Assembly (NCBI RefSeq): GCF_025766255.1
Contig: NW_026516716.1
Location: forward strand, 1 to 64,000
Reading direction: 5' to 3'
DNA from: Zychaea mexicana
Taxonomy: Eukaryota > Mucoromycota > Mucoromycetes > Mucorales > Lichtheimiaceae
Length of the DNA stretch: 64,000 nucleotides
Made by a program: the position numbers and the translations under genes. The notes below the pieces were generated by a model. It was given only the letters and a program-made list of their open reading frames with translations, made no database searches and had not been told where the DNA came from. Shown here in pieces: positions 23,301-34,130 of the stretch; position 1 is the stretch's first letter; each line of letters begins with the position of its first letter.

Positions 23301-23696
23301 TTTGCGAAATGGTAGATATACACACACAAGGGCTGCCCATTCAAGATCCGCTTATGCACACTGATTGGTCCGATAACCTTGGGATCCTTTTGATCAACCG
23401 TTATCTTTTTTTTTTCTCTCAACTAGTCAATGTATGCCGCTCTGCGTGCAAGCGTGTGTGTGGCGATTCTTTTCTTAACAGCACACTTTTTTTTTTCTTT
23501 TCTTCCTTCTTCTTCTTTAATCTTCACTCTCTTCCCTCGCCTCGCCTCGCCTCATCTTATCTCACTCACTCACTACTTTGCACTTTTTATCTCTCCTATA
23601 TACCAAATCAAAGCCAATACCAACAACAACAACAGCGACAACAACAACGACAACAGCAACTCCATTAACTACATCATTCAACAACATATAATTACC
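20335..23696. other. 3.4-kb intergenic region upstream of the GATA factor
   Basis: No complete gene is supported. It holds one weak protein-like frame (20970-21140, listed separately), GA microsatellite sequence at about 23153-23181, and a pyrimidine-rich leader just before the GATA ORF (about 23470-23600). The long leader and the in-frame upstream ATG at 23430 suggest an extended regulatory region for the GATA gene. Confidence 0.45.
20970..21140 (+). CDS. Weak 56-aa ORF or gene fragment
   Basis: Frame starting MAIRKKENFKPDFVLLDLSG and running through RNIPELEDKLLLDLFLAGST to a stop at 21138-21140. Composition is protein-like and hydrophobic positions are regular, but I see no start context, splice partners or domain. 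The opposite strand is also open across this stretch for 190 codons, which weakens either call. Possibly a relic of a larger gene. Confidence 0.2.
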   Translation: MAIRKKENFKPDFVLLDLSGTSQFAPKRNIPELEDKLLLDLFLAGSTIKCNVISPT

Positions 23697-24959
23697 ATGG
23701 TCACCCCAACTCACACAGAGCCTATCAAGCGACGTCGCAGAAAGTCCGTGTTGCGTTGCGCACAATGCGGTAGCATGTTTCGCCTCCCGCTCTGGAGCCG
23801 CGAAAGTGGCCAAGGCCCCGTGTGCGATGCTTGCAGCAACGGCGAAACGCTCCAAGAAGACATGTGCGTCAAGCCATCACCACAAGCAGCAGTAGCAACA
23901 TCACCACAGCATCAAGGAGATGAAAATGTCCCCGCTAGCAATATAAATAACAGCAATAATAAGCCTACACGCTCTAATCGCGGACGCAAGCGACGAGCAT
24001 TCCAGCCTGATAGCATGTCTGTCTGTGCCAACTGCCAGACCACCAACACACCGCTTTGGCGTAGAGATGCAAATGGCAATGCTATTTGCAATGCTTGTGG
24101 TCTCTATTACAAGCTACATCTCGTCCACCGGCCTGTCACCATGATGCGCACAGAAATCAAGCGACGAAAGCGCTCGTCTGATAAGAACAAGCGTGGCAGC
24201 AGCAACCCCACCACTGCCTCAACCAAAAAGCAAGATGGTAGCGATATGATGATGGATGATTCGAATCATCATCACCACCAAAAAGACCTGTTACAAGCCT
24301 CACCACAGCACCATCACCACATCCTTCATGAAATGGAGCCCGCAACATTGGGTGGCAGTAGCAGCAGCAGCAGCAGCTCATCTGCTTCATCCGCCTCCTC
24401 AAGAAGTCCCAGTCCTGTATCGAGTCCCAGTCCCAGTCCAAGCTCATCACCCGCAATGGAATCCATGTTAGTACCACCTCTTCAACAAGACCCATACCCA
24501 CCTGTCCTTTCGTCGCCTGAATCAAAGTGTTTACCATCACCTACGCCCACTCAACACAGCAGCCACCACTATCCCCTGATGCCAACGTCGCCGTACTGCG
24601 GCCATAGCACCCAAGCACTCCTTGATAAGCGACGCGCTCTTCAACAAGAGGTCGATCGTCTGACTGCATTGCTCGGTGAAACCTCTGATATGATCTCTGA
24701 TATTGATACCACCCTGTCTCAACGACAGACACCCGTCGAGGATGTTGCCCGGTCACTCCTCACCTTGGCCCGATTACCACCTCCAACACTCTCTCCTCCG
24801 CGGCTCAATGATCGACAACAGCAGCAGCAACAACAACAAGAACCTGCCACAACACCTTCACCTTCTTCTTCACCTCACGACTATAAGCACTTTCCGAGGC
24901 TTCCTCCTATCACTGCTGTTGGAGCTGCCACTCCACCTCCCTTTGAATTCTCATTATGA
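23697..24959 (+). CDS. GATA-type transcription factor with two zinc fingers
   Basis: Single exon, 420 residues from the ATG at 23697 (context ACCATGG). Finger 1 is a divergent GATA finger, C21-x2-C24-x18-C43-x2-C46 (FRLPLWSRESGQGPVCDAC). Finger 2 is canonical, C110-x2-C113-x17-C131-x2-C134 (NTPLWRRDANGNAICNACG), followed by the basic tail EIKRRKRSSDKNKRG. Finger 2 should bind GATA motifs; finger 1 keeps the Cys but has an 18-residue loop. Ser/Pro/His-rich linkers lead to a predicted coiled coil near residues 305-340 (LLDKRRALQQEVDRLTALLG) and a short poly-Gln run. Two-finger GATA proteins in fungi include iron-responsive repressors, but the Cys-rich block typical of those between the fingers is not evident. 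An in-frame ATG at 23430 could extend the N-terminus by 89 residues of low-complexity sequence; I think this is leader. Confidence 0.88.
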   Translation: MVTPTHTEPIKRRRRKSVLRCAQCGSMFRLPLWSRESGQGPVCDACSNGETLQEDMCVKPSPQAAVATSPQHQGDENVPASNINNSNNKPTRSNRGRKRRAFQPDSMSVCANCQTTNTPLWRRDANGNAICNACGLYYKLHLVHRPVTMMRTEIKRRKRSSDKNKRGSSNPTTASTKKQDGSDMMMDDSNHHHHQKDLLQASPQHHHHILHEMEPATLGGSSSSSSSSSASSASSRSPSPVSSPSPSPSSSPAMESMLVPPLQQDPYPPVLSSPESKCLPSPTPTQHSSHHYPLMPTSPYCGHSTQALLDKRRALQQEVDRLTALLGETSDMISDIDTTLSQRQTPVEDVARSLLTLARLPPPTLSPPRLNDRQQQQQQQQEPATTPSPSSSPHDYKHFPRLPPITAVGAATPPPFEFSL

Positions 24960-25320
24960 AATAAAGCTGGTTTATTATGCTCAAATGGTATATCTTCTTT
25001 TGCATTGCTCTTTACTGATAGTAGCATCATGTTGTCGGTTCTCGTTTTCTTACAAGAGTGTTAACTGAGTATATATTGTGCATGCGGGTATGCGTGTTGT
25101 ACATGTTACGTGTTACGGGTGAGTAGGTCAAAGTGGCAGTGGGATGACATGCTTGTTGAAGGGGTTAAGAATGGTAATGCGAACAAGATAAGAAAGAAGA
25201 AGGTGCTGCTGATACATGTGATTATAGAAGGGGAATAAAGGATGGTAATAATGGTGGAGAAGATAAAATAGTAGTATGATAAGTAGCGTTGGATATATGT
25301 TATATAAAAGAAGAGAGCGA
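24960..25320. other. Convergent intergenic region
   Basis: Lies between the 3' ends of the GATA gene and the following minus-strand gene. No gene or structured element was seen. Confidence 0.5.
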
Positions 25321-26629
25321 TTATTTGTTGTATCGCGTCATAGATCGAACAGGCATTTTGCCTTGTGGGGTTAAATGAATGACAGCAGCATCCAAGAAAT
25401 CGTCTTCATCTTCGTCAGGACGCCAGCGCCCCAGTCGATGATTTGAATCGATCAATTGCCGTAGCACTTGTTTGCATTGCAAAGTGTATTCGGCATACTG
25501 TTTTCCCGAAGAGCTGACAAACATCACCGCTGGCGTATGTGTCATTCCATAACGTTCCAGAATCTGGGGCAGTTGGTCATGTAATACTTTTTCGCGCTGC
25601 TGCATCATTTCACTGGACGTGGCCTGATCGACGATCAAGACGAGCCGTCGCCACCATAGTTTATCAGAGTCAATACCGGTCATGCAGTTGTCGAGTATGT
25701 CGAGCTGCCGGAAAAACGTCTCCCTATTATACCATTAGATCAGTTTTGTGCGTGCCTCAAAAACCATTCAATGATATAAAGCTGTTAACTGAGTCCACTT
25801 ACAAAGAAGATGCGATTACCAGGAACGTCGAAATACCGATACGGTCACCGAGATCAAGCAGCCCTTGTTTAGTCGTGAAAGGACTGAACGTGAGCGTTGC
25901 AGCAGCTGAATCAACCTGCCATGACGATTCGCGTTCAGCTGGTATGTTATCAAATAACCACCGTGCTATATCCGTCTTTATATAATATTAGCTGTTTTTT
26001 TCTCCCTTTCCATAATGGTTTTAAATCTCCACAAAGATATTTTATACCATGCCGAATGCAGCCACCACAAAGTGCGGCTGATTTACATATATCTTTGGCG
26101 ATAATGTAATGATACGCTGCTTACTGCTATTGCTAGGGGATGTCGATGTTATCGGTGACGACGCTGTTGATGGAGACGCCGTCGAGTTTGGTCGTAGTAC
26201 GTCGTCGTCATCATAAGAGTGGGGGACCTCGTATACGGTGACGGGTAACGTGGCCTCTGTGGTGTTGCTTGTATTTGAAAATGCAGAATCCCGTGACTGT
26301 GTTGAACGGGTTGATGCTGAAGATGCTATAGAGCTGTGATGCGAGAGTGGTGTGGCCGCAATGCGGTGTATGCTTGAAGAAGAGGTGGTAGTAGTAGCAG
26401 TAGAGGTTGAGGAAGGACGTGGTGCAGCAGAGTGGCTACGAAGACTTTGTCGCTGTGGGCGTTGTGGCTGCTGCTGCTGCTGCTGCTGTTGCTGCGGTAT
26501 CAGATTAGCCTGTTTCCCATATAGCACAGTCATACAGAGTTATATATGCACCATTACCTTTTCAGTGACTAGCAAGTTATCCATAAGGGCATCAAGACCC
26601 CATGTAGCTTTATTCTTTCCTCGTTGCAT
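25321..26629 (-). CDS. Unrecognised protein with poly-Gln and Ser/Thr-rich linker
   Basis: Four exons on the minus strand: 26629-26558, 26509-26048, 25975-25803, 25723-25321. All junctions are GT-AG and phase-consistent, total 369 residues. The start MQRGKNKATWGLDALMDNLL is followed directly by poly-Gln, then a Ser/Thr/Arg-rich disordered stretch to about residue 160. The C-terminal half looks folded: TDIARWLFDNIPAERESSW, LLDLGDRIGISTFLVIASSL, LWWRRLVLIVDQATSSEMM, GMTHTPAVMFVSSSGKQYAE. The pattern of a hydrophobic strand followed by D (VLIVDQ) and another strand (AVMFVSS) suggests an alpha/beta domain, but I do not recognise it. It lies head-to-tail with another unrecognised gene upstream on the same strand. 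Confidence 0.7.
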
Positions 26630-26971
26630 CTTTAATGACGAGTAAGGGGAGAAAGGGAAGTCTTTTGCAGAAAGATGAAAATTAAAGAATAAAAGGGAAA
26701 GAAGTGAAGAAAAAGGAAACAAGCGAAAAGAACGAGTAAAATAGGAAAAAAAAAGAGATATCTTTTGTAGTAAAGCAACAAGCGGAAAGATGAGAGAGAC
26801 TGAGGTGATAGAGAATGACTAGAGAGTGTGTGGCGCGGAATTCAGCGACAAGCCTTGTAAGGTAGTGTTAAGTAATACCATTGTGACACCATGATGGCGC
26901 GACTACTTTACTACTACTATAAAAAACACCAGCCGCCCGGGGTAGATTGTTTCTCATCCCCTCTCTCCTCT

Positions 26972-28710
26972 TTACGTTCGTCTGGAAGCAGCAGACGTAG
27001 CAGCAGCAGCAGCAGTCGCCCCTGAGCAGAATACCCGGCCTTTTTCGAGCACCGTATAGGGCATTGTGTCGTAGATGACAAACGGCGGGCAGATGCAAAA
27101 CTCGATTATACCGGACGTCAAGCCTTCTTCATCGACCATGGTGACATGATTAAACGGCTGTACTCCCTCTTGTACAACTGTGGCCACAATATCAACCTCC
27201 TGGCCCTTCATTGCAAAGCCGAGAGCAATCGAGTACTCGACCAGTTTTCTGACCTTCGTTTCGTAGCGTTTTTCTGGATCTGATTCCGTGTTATCGTACT
27301 GCTGCATGTAAGGGTATGCTTCATTGAGATTGCTGTAGAGGCCATGAGCTGCCTGCTTGATGGGCTTTGCCAATAACCGCTGAGCATCCGCCACGACGCT
27401 CTTTGCCAGCTCTTGCCGCAGCCGTGTAGCCGTGTACCGATCGTGGTTTCGCAGCCAGTACTCGAGCGCGATATAGTCCTTTTCAACCGACAGGCCCGGG
27501 AAGAAATGCGGCGTCATGTTGGGTATCAAATAATCCATCATGTATTTCTCCGTCAACATACGGATCCGATTCAGCGGCAACAACGCGCCCATCTGTTCGA
27601 TCGGCTGCTTCAAATTGAGCCAAAAGTTGCGCAAGGCACCCGTAGCACGCTTGGGATCCACATTCTCGAGCAGATCATCCGCTAAATGCGCAATCATCGC
27701 CTTGAGCTGTCTCAGTTTTCCCGAAATACTGGCCAGGTCGTCGTCTGTGGCACGCAGACCTCTCAAGTGCTCGTTATAATTGCCTTCCAGCTGGTGTCGC
27801 GCTTCTTGTCGTTGTTGCAGCCGTTCTTGCACTTTGGCAATTCGGTCTGTCAGTGCCCGACTGTCCAGTCTGTATTGTTGGCGTTCAATCTCGAGATTTT
27901 CAAGGCAATAGCGTTGGCGTGCAAGTTCTGCTTTAAGTTGTGCTAAAACTCGGGCATTGTTGTTTGCTCCTTCGTCTGCTGTCGTCTTTTCTGATGTAGC
28001 TGACTGTTGCTGTTGTCCCGGTGGTGGCGGTGGCACTGTTCCGCTCGATGACCGAACAGATGCTTGGCGTTCGAGATTGTTTTGTTTTTCGACTACTGGT
28101 GATGACGGCTTGCTGTTGCTATTGGTATGAACGGCACCGTTGTTATCGTAGCTGTTGTGAATGTGTTCGGTTTCAATGGTGGAGGCTATTTCACCAAAAA
28201 AAGAAAGAAAAAATATAAAAGGGAAAACAATTGGCAACAGTAATAAAGAGAAAGTTAGTTACTGGCTTGCTCTTTTTCGGCAGGAAATATAAGAGGGCGA
28301 GCGAGAAAAGCGTGAACGAGAATCTTACTTGTCATGGAAGAGTTGTGAAGTTGAGACAGATGATGGTCTAATGGAGAGTATGTTGGTGCGTGGCTTTGGC
28401 TCCACTTTTGTGTTGCATTGTGGTAGTACACACTATTGTTGCTGTTGCTGCTGCTGCCATCGACATACACACTGCTGTCCACTAAGAGATCGTTTGGCTG
28501 TTGATACTGCATTTGCTGTTGATGGATATGGTGTTCCTGTTGCTGCCACTCGTCTTCATCTTTGCTTTTACTACGCTTAAAGAACATCGAAATGCGTTCC
28601 TTGGGCGTCTTTCTTTGCGATTCATCCACAGGAGTAGCAGGATCCAACAGGTCACTCTGTAAGCGCTGTTGTTCGGTACGACCACCACCCGTTAGTGTCT
28701 CGTTGATCAT
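26972..28710 (-). CDS. Unrecognised coiled-coil protein
   Basis: Two exons on the minus strand, 28710-28329 and 28185-26972, joined in phase (codon split A|CC), giving 531 residues. The first 220 residues are Gln/Asn/Ser-rich and disordered, with a basic patch (RISMFFKRSKSKDEDE) and a poly-Pro run (TVPPPPPG). Residues about 230-330 form a long coiled coil (LAQLKAELARQRYCLENLEI, DRIAKVQERLQQRQEARHQL). The C-terminal part appears folded (DYIALEYWLRNHDRYTATRL, KRYETKVRKLVEYSIALGFA) and ends in an Ala/Ser tail. Family not recognised. The next gene on this strand starts 343 bp downstream. Confidence 0.75.
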
Positions 28711-30430
28711 TATATAGTCTGTTATTCTACGCGTTCTCGGTCGTCGCCGTTGTTTTTAGTAGTAGTCGTCGTTTGAAGTGGGTTAAAAATACGATAACAG
28801 CTTAATTCTTTGATAACGAAAAACAAAAAGGCGCTGAAAGAAGCAAAAGAAAATGAATGTTTATTTTGTGAGAGCGGGAAACTGTTCGTTCGCACCCTCT
28901 GGTCTCTGTCTCTTGGAGTTTGTGAATAATTATAAAAAGTGCAATAAAGACTTAACCAAGCTTGTGCAACGACGATCCTTCCATTTTTATTCAAGAGCGA
29001 CCGCACACTTAGGAAAGGTCGGAGGTCGCGAACGTTTTCTTTCATAATGGTCGGTGGGTCGGTATAACAAAGATAAAAGAAGGATTGCCATCCCTCTTTC
29101 GGTCAGTCTTGGCAAAAATTAAAGATGATGCCTGCTGCATGTGCAGTATGTCTGTACAAAGTAGTAAAAGGCTGCAAGTGTCATGCTACTACTGTGGGGT
29201 ACTAGTGTATGTGTTTAAGAAGAAAGCCTTTTAGTTAAAACTGGCGCTATAACATAAATCCATCTATGAAAGAAAAAAAAAGAGATTCAACCTAGCCTGC
29301 TATGTGTATAACCTCTGCGTGCCTTGGTCTTGTAACGCGAAATTATCATAAACAGATTGTGATACCCAGGGCCCACATCGTCATAGTATAATAAGCACCG
29401 GTGTGGGTTCGTGCTTTTTATAGAGCAGAATGTATAATTATCGTGTTGCGGAGAGAGAACACAAGGCTTGTTGGTTTTGAACGGAGCTCTTTTCTTTATA
29501 TGAATCCTTTATTTCCAGGAACATGGATTGATTACTGCGGAATTCTTAAGAAAGGTATATATACCAGTAAGGGTTTAGGTCTTCATCAGGAACGCATCTA
29601 TCCTTGTTGTTTCTGTTGCTGTTTGAGTTATCGAAAGGCCATAAAGAGCTTCTGGAGAAGCCCAAGAACCAGGAAGAGTAACACAGAGATTGAGTACGAC
29701 AGATGTTTATTTCCTACAAGGATGCTCCACATGATACAATGCCTTGTATTTTGTGGAGAAGCTAATCTGTGTATGTAGGTCTAGTCTCTCAGACATATCC
29801 GGATACATCATAGAATTAGCAGGCCCATCACTCTTCTCTTTTCTGCTAAGAAACAAAGTGCTTATAATAGCGTGTTTCGAAAATAACAATGCAAGGCACA
29901 GCTGTGGCCTACTTTCTGCTGGAATGTATGGTATCTTTGACTATTTTTACTGCTACACATTGCTCTGCTTGATCCAGGAACTTGGGTTGATATGTCATTC
30001 AGCTGTCAAGACGCCGCCTCCCAGCCTCAACCCACCCTTTCATGAAAGTTTATGTTCCCTTCGTGTTTATTATCTTTAGTGTTGCCTGACTGTTCCTTGA
30101 CGTCACTAAACCCAGTAACCTAGAACCAGCCGTAGTATGGATATTGAGAGATTCATTTTTGGACGTGTTTCTCGGTTCTTATCTCCTAATCCCAACTTTA
30201 AGCAAAACACGGCTCTCCCGTGCTCTTCACTGCTTGATTGCCATTTAATGTGAACTAACCTAGTAATTGCCTTATCATCAATATCCACGGCCATCGCTCT
30301 ATACGTAGTGTGTTATAATGGTATTTTCAAAGTTGTTTTATATGGTAAAAAGGTGTCGACCGAAAAGGAATGTGTATGAGTGCGTCGTGTACGTGAATAA
30401 TATAACAAAATTAGGGCGAGCGAAGCGATA
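28711..30430. other. 1.7-kb intergenic region
   Basis: No supported gene. Short frames (for example on the plus strand at 29401-29778) lack start context, splice signals and recognisable composition. It should contain the promoter of the coiled-coil gene (minus strand, from 28711 upwards). Confidence 0.45.
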
Positions 30431-31222
30431 TTATGAAGAGTCGCCGCGTGGAGGGGTTGGAGGCGGGTTTGCCGAGCTGTATGACAACTCTCTTGTCGGT
30501 AATGGAGGAGGAGGAGGAGACGCGCCAGCAGTAGACGATACAAAACTGCTACCATGAGCTAAAACGGGCTGTGGTTGTTGGATCTCGTTCATGGGTGTTT
30601 GTGCGGCGGATGAGGATGGGGGCGGTGGAGGAGAAGTCTGTTGCTGTTGCTGCGATGCACGTTTATACAAAAATCGTCGTAGCAGCCGTGCGTTCTTAGT
30701 GTTTGCACGATACAGCATCGTTAATATAATGCCCAAGATTGGTATAAGGCCAAGCTATTATGTAAGAGAGAGAGAGAGAAAGAGAGTAAATTCAGTCTAA
30801 AAAAGGAAATGGACCCAAGTTCGCGCCCCCCCCCCCACTACTACTACAATAAGGAAAAAAGCCTACCACAAAATCTACAGTAATGTGATAAAGCATCGTT
30901 CGTCGAAGAGAGCCTGGTAGCTGACATTGGCATGCCAGCCGATACATGGATAGTGAAAATCCAAGTGAAATCACCTTGCCGACAATAGGGATAAGGTCTA
31001 TTTTTTTTATCATGAGTGTCCATTTGGCGTATATACACGGCAACACCAGTGTAGAACGAAGGAAAATTTACCGAGTAGTACGTCGTAGCCGATCCAGCAG
31101 CAACATATTTTGATCATTTCATCAAACTGTTTTGCGCGATGTTCATATTTGGTGAGAATGCGAGCGTCGCGCTCTGATAGCTGGACTTCGACGGGTGGTT
31201 GTGCCTTGCGAAGGAAGCCCAT
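30431..31222 (-). CDS. DUF4112 family membrane protein
   Basis: Three exons on the minus strand: 31222-31072, 30997-30867, 30754-30431, phase-consistent, 201 residues. After a short N-terminal part (SERDARILTKYEHRAKQFDE) comes the DUF4112 pattern: DLIPIVGKVISLGFSLSMY, then LPGSLRRTMLYHITVDFVL, then GLIPILGIILTMLYRANTKN, i.e. paired hydrophobic segments with I-P-[IV]-[LV]-G motifs and the arginine-rich ARLLRRFLYKRA end. The C-terminal 70 residues are Gln- and Pro-rich (SPPPPPSSSAAQ, GASPPPPPLPTRE), likely cytosolic. The family's biochemical role is unknown. The gene is divergent from the small Ser-rich gene at 31831. A (C)12 run lies inside intron 2. Confidence 0.82.
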
Positions 31223-31830
31223 GGTCGTCGTCGTTGCTTGCTTTTTTTATTTTGAAAGAGCGAAAAGCAGTGAAAGGGGAAGAAAAAAGGCAGCCTAGGC
31301 TTATCCCTGGGTTGTTATTTTGTAATCGTCCTGTGTAAAAAGGAACATTCTACGCTTCCAAAAACAGTTTTACTTGACCATATGTGATTATTGATTGTTT
31401 ACTGTATGCGAAGATTCTATGCCAAGTCTCTCTGTGGTCCATGTGTGTCTATCTCCGTACAGTGTCTGCAGCATTAAACCGTCGATCGCAGTCTTGGCCC
31501 TTGCTCTCTCTCTCTCTCTCTTTTCCTTTTCTCATATCCTGCATCCCTTTGCTTTGACCGTGGTACAAGCAACACGACATGCAGCTCACTTTATATTTTG
31601 CCCGGACCGACCCGCCCATTCAGTCTTGTCCTGCTGTGCCACTTGCTTCGTTTTGGATTCGTAGCTTGAGCCTTGCTATTTATCACATGAAAGAACTGGT
31701 CTTATAAAGAATCAAAATTCACCTAAAAAGTTGAATATATATGCCGCGTCACATCACAACTACGAGCGGGACCTCGTTGGACCTTCTTTTTCTTACTTGT
31801 GCTCATTCTTAACGGCTCCATCTTCAATAA
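31223..31830. other. Divergent promoter region
   Basis: Lies between the DUF4112 gene (minus) and the small Ser-rich gene (plus). Contains a CT microsatellite at about 31504-31525. No gene and no clear TATA box. Confidence 0.45.
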
Positions 31831-32199
31831 ATGAGCAAATTAAAACCAACAGATTCAAAAACAAAAGAAGAATCAAATACCTATACCCAGAATGCAACCC
31901 GATCGCAAATACCGCAATCGTCACCACCGCCATCACAAGCTTACAAAAGCAACACAGAAGACGACAAGGAATTGACAGAACAATTGTCAAATCTGACACT
32001 CGTGCAAGCGACAGCGTCGTTGTCATCGTCATCGTCATCGTCAACGTCATCTTCATCTTCTTCGAAATCAGAATCAAAAACAACAGCCGTGCCCAGCTCC
32101 CAGCAACAACCGCAACAAGTCGATTCCGAGCTGGCCGATCTTCTTGGCGATCTCTCTGTTTCTTTCGAGCAGGCTCCATTTATGCCTTACTGTTTATGA
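31831..32199 (+). CDS. Small Ser/Gln-rich protein, unrecognised
   Basis: Intron-less 122-residue frame starting MSKLKPTDSKTKEESNTYTQ. The middle is a Ser-rich low-complexity stretch. Both sides look constrained: ELTEQLSNLTLVQATASL before it, and ELADLLGDLSVSFEQAPFMP after it, ending in YCL. The two LSNL/LGDLS-type hydrophobic motifs may be short helices or binding motifs. No family recognised. Overlapping frames exist, so the call rests on composition and start position. Confidence 0.45.
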   Translation: MSKLKPTDSKTKEESNTYTQNATRSQIPQSSPPPSQAYKSNTEDDKELTEQLSNLTLVQATASLSSSSSSSTSSSSSSKSESKTTAVPSSQQQPQQVDSELADLLGDLSVSFEQAPFMPYCL

Positions 32200-32860
32200 A
32201 AGGCCTCCCGGTTTTCGCTCCATATATTCTCTTTACTTGTACATATGTATCACAACTATTTACATTGCACGACCTTCCATCCGGTTATTAACATATTATA
32301 TACCCATCTTTGTCTCTTTCTTTCTCTGTAGTCACCATTTCTTAAATGTAATTTAATAGCTCGCTTTTTGTTCGCAATAGAAACGTATCGAAATCAAACT
32401 CTGCTGTTGAGTGTTGGTTTCTTTCTAATCATATATCGAAACAATCGGCACAATAACAAAACTCATTTGGCATGCACTCATGTGTGCCAGAAATGACAAA
32501 ATGGTCAAGCCCGTTTAAATCTTTGCTTAGAGGTAATGAGGTCAGCTTACTGGTGCAAATGTACAGTTTACTATGCTTCTTCCCCACTCCCTTCCCTTTC
32601 CCAGGAAGAAAACCGGAAAAATTTTAAAAGAAAACGATGTTATGTATTATACAGTTTGCACATCGATTTTTATAATATGCTTCGACACAAAACTCGATCA
32701 AAGGAAAAGAAAGACGATTTTAAGAGGCAGATGTTATATAAAGGTCCAAGATGACTTAACGGAGAAAAGGGGCGGTTTGTTTATGTGTTGTGTTGGTTAT
32801 TAATTGACGTCGAGATCTTATATATCTACTCTATTAATCGTCAATACTCTTTTTTACAAC
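32200..32860. other. Gene-free spacer
   Basis: No supported feature; start of a gene-poor stretch that continues to about 40.9 kb. Confidence 0.45.
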
Positions 32861-33231
32861 ATGTTGATGGACGTGCCAAAAGAGAAGGACTACATAGACA
32901 TGATGAACGAACTACTCTTGAAGAAAAAGAAACATTTACTTATTGATGTTTCAATTGTGGAATCTTTACTTAAAGGTATACAGCTAGTTGAAACAACATC
33001 ACATGAGTTTATATAATATACATATAAGCTTATAAATGTGATCAAAGACAGTGTCGCCAACAACCAATCAATCATTATCGTTTGTAATGAGATCATAAGG
33101 TATCCTGGCTTCTTGTCAACATCTATGCCAGTAAAGAGATCAAACTGCCGTCCTGGCTGCATTGGTATATCGGTATTACTACTTGGTCTACATCCATATC
33201 AGCTCACAATGATGCTTTAGAGAAATACTAG
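32861..33231 (+). CDS. Candidate small gene (88 aa) or relic
   Basis: The frame from ATG 32861 reads MLMDVPKEKDYIDMMNELLL, KKKKHLLIDVSIVESLLK. A donor at 32976 and acceptor at 33047 (72-bp intron) continue in phase into DSVANNQSIIIVCNEIIR. A second GT-AG pair at 33100-33131 would join to SKEIKLPSWLHWYIGITTWS and a TAG at 33229-33231. That second intron would be only 32 bp, shorter than any other here. Without it the frame reads on (YPGFLSTSMPVKRSNCRPGC) to a stop at 33220. Both versions look protein-like, so a relic or a misjudged intron is possible. No family recognised. Confidence 0.35.
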
Positions 33232-33858
33232 AGCAATAATAAACACGACGAAGCAACAATGTTGGAGAAGCATTGATCGAACGAACTTTGACATATAATA
33301 CCATCATCAGTTTTTTATATCTTTTACTTTTCTACATATAACATAATGGGCAAAACGCGTCACCGACATGACGGGCAAACTTAATATATTTTCTTGTTAC
33401 GTTGTTAATTCATTAATTGAAAAGTAGTATCGGTTAAAAAGTTTTCCTCATTAGGCTTATTACCCCTTGCCATGCCCGTTTGGAGCTTTAGTAAAATGAT
33501 GACTGCTAACATCTTTAATGCTATTTTCTACTGTAATCATATCTTGCTCTATATCTGATACCTGAAAATTTGTAGTGACTTTTGTTATATAACATTCATT
33601 AGAACGTTATCTAAAATGACTTATACTATGTGAGTACCACCTCCAGTTGTCCTTACGTCCCTCTCCTTAGTATGTATCGCAAAAAGGATGTATCTATTGT
33701 TATGCAACGAAATATCAAAAGATTAGCCTCAGCCTCTATATTAAATTGAAAAAGGCTGCACAACGTATAAAACATATAAACCGAATCCCGGTGCTTAATT
33801 AACTTGAGGACTGATACAAGTGTGTACTTAATGTTTGTGATGCATCAAAATTGTGTAT
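33232..33858. other. Gene-free spacer
   Basis: AT-rich sequence with no supported gene or repeat. Confidence 0.45.
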
Positions 33859-34130
33859 GAGCAGCATTATTGTTGAAGGATAAAGGACTTAAGCTACACT
33901 TGCTTACGGAACCGACGCCGGCCGGTCCGGTAACGTAAAAGCTCACTGAGCAGCATCGCCGTTGAAGGGTAAAGGATACGAGCCACAACCGCTCAAGGAA
34001 CTGACGCCGGCTGGTTCGGGAAAGAAAAAGATCACTGAGCAGCATCGTTGTTAAAGGGTAAATGATACGAGCCACAACTGCTTACGGAACCGACGCCGGC
34101 CGGTTCGGGAAGTAAAAGAGCTCGATCACT
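33859..34130. repeat. Three tandem 89-bp repeats with GC-rich core
   Basis: Units start GAGCAGCAT at 33859, 33948 and 34037. Each contains a TTGAAGGGTAAAGGATACGA-like segment and a GC-rich core close to GACGCCGGCCGGTTCGGGAA, which includes the palindrome CCGGCCGG in copies 1 and 3. Copies differ by scattered substitutions and the third has a short insertion near its end. The surroundings are AT-rich, so the cores stand out. Confidence 0.9.

Noticed and set aside
29401..29778. 125-codon plus-strand frame
   Set aside because: Aromatic/Cys/Ile-rich random composition, no start context, no splice signals, no motif.
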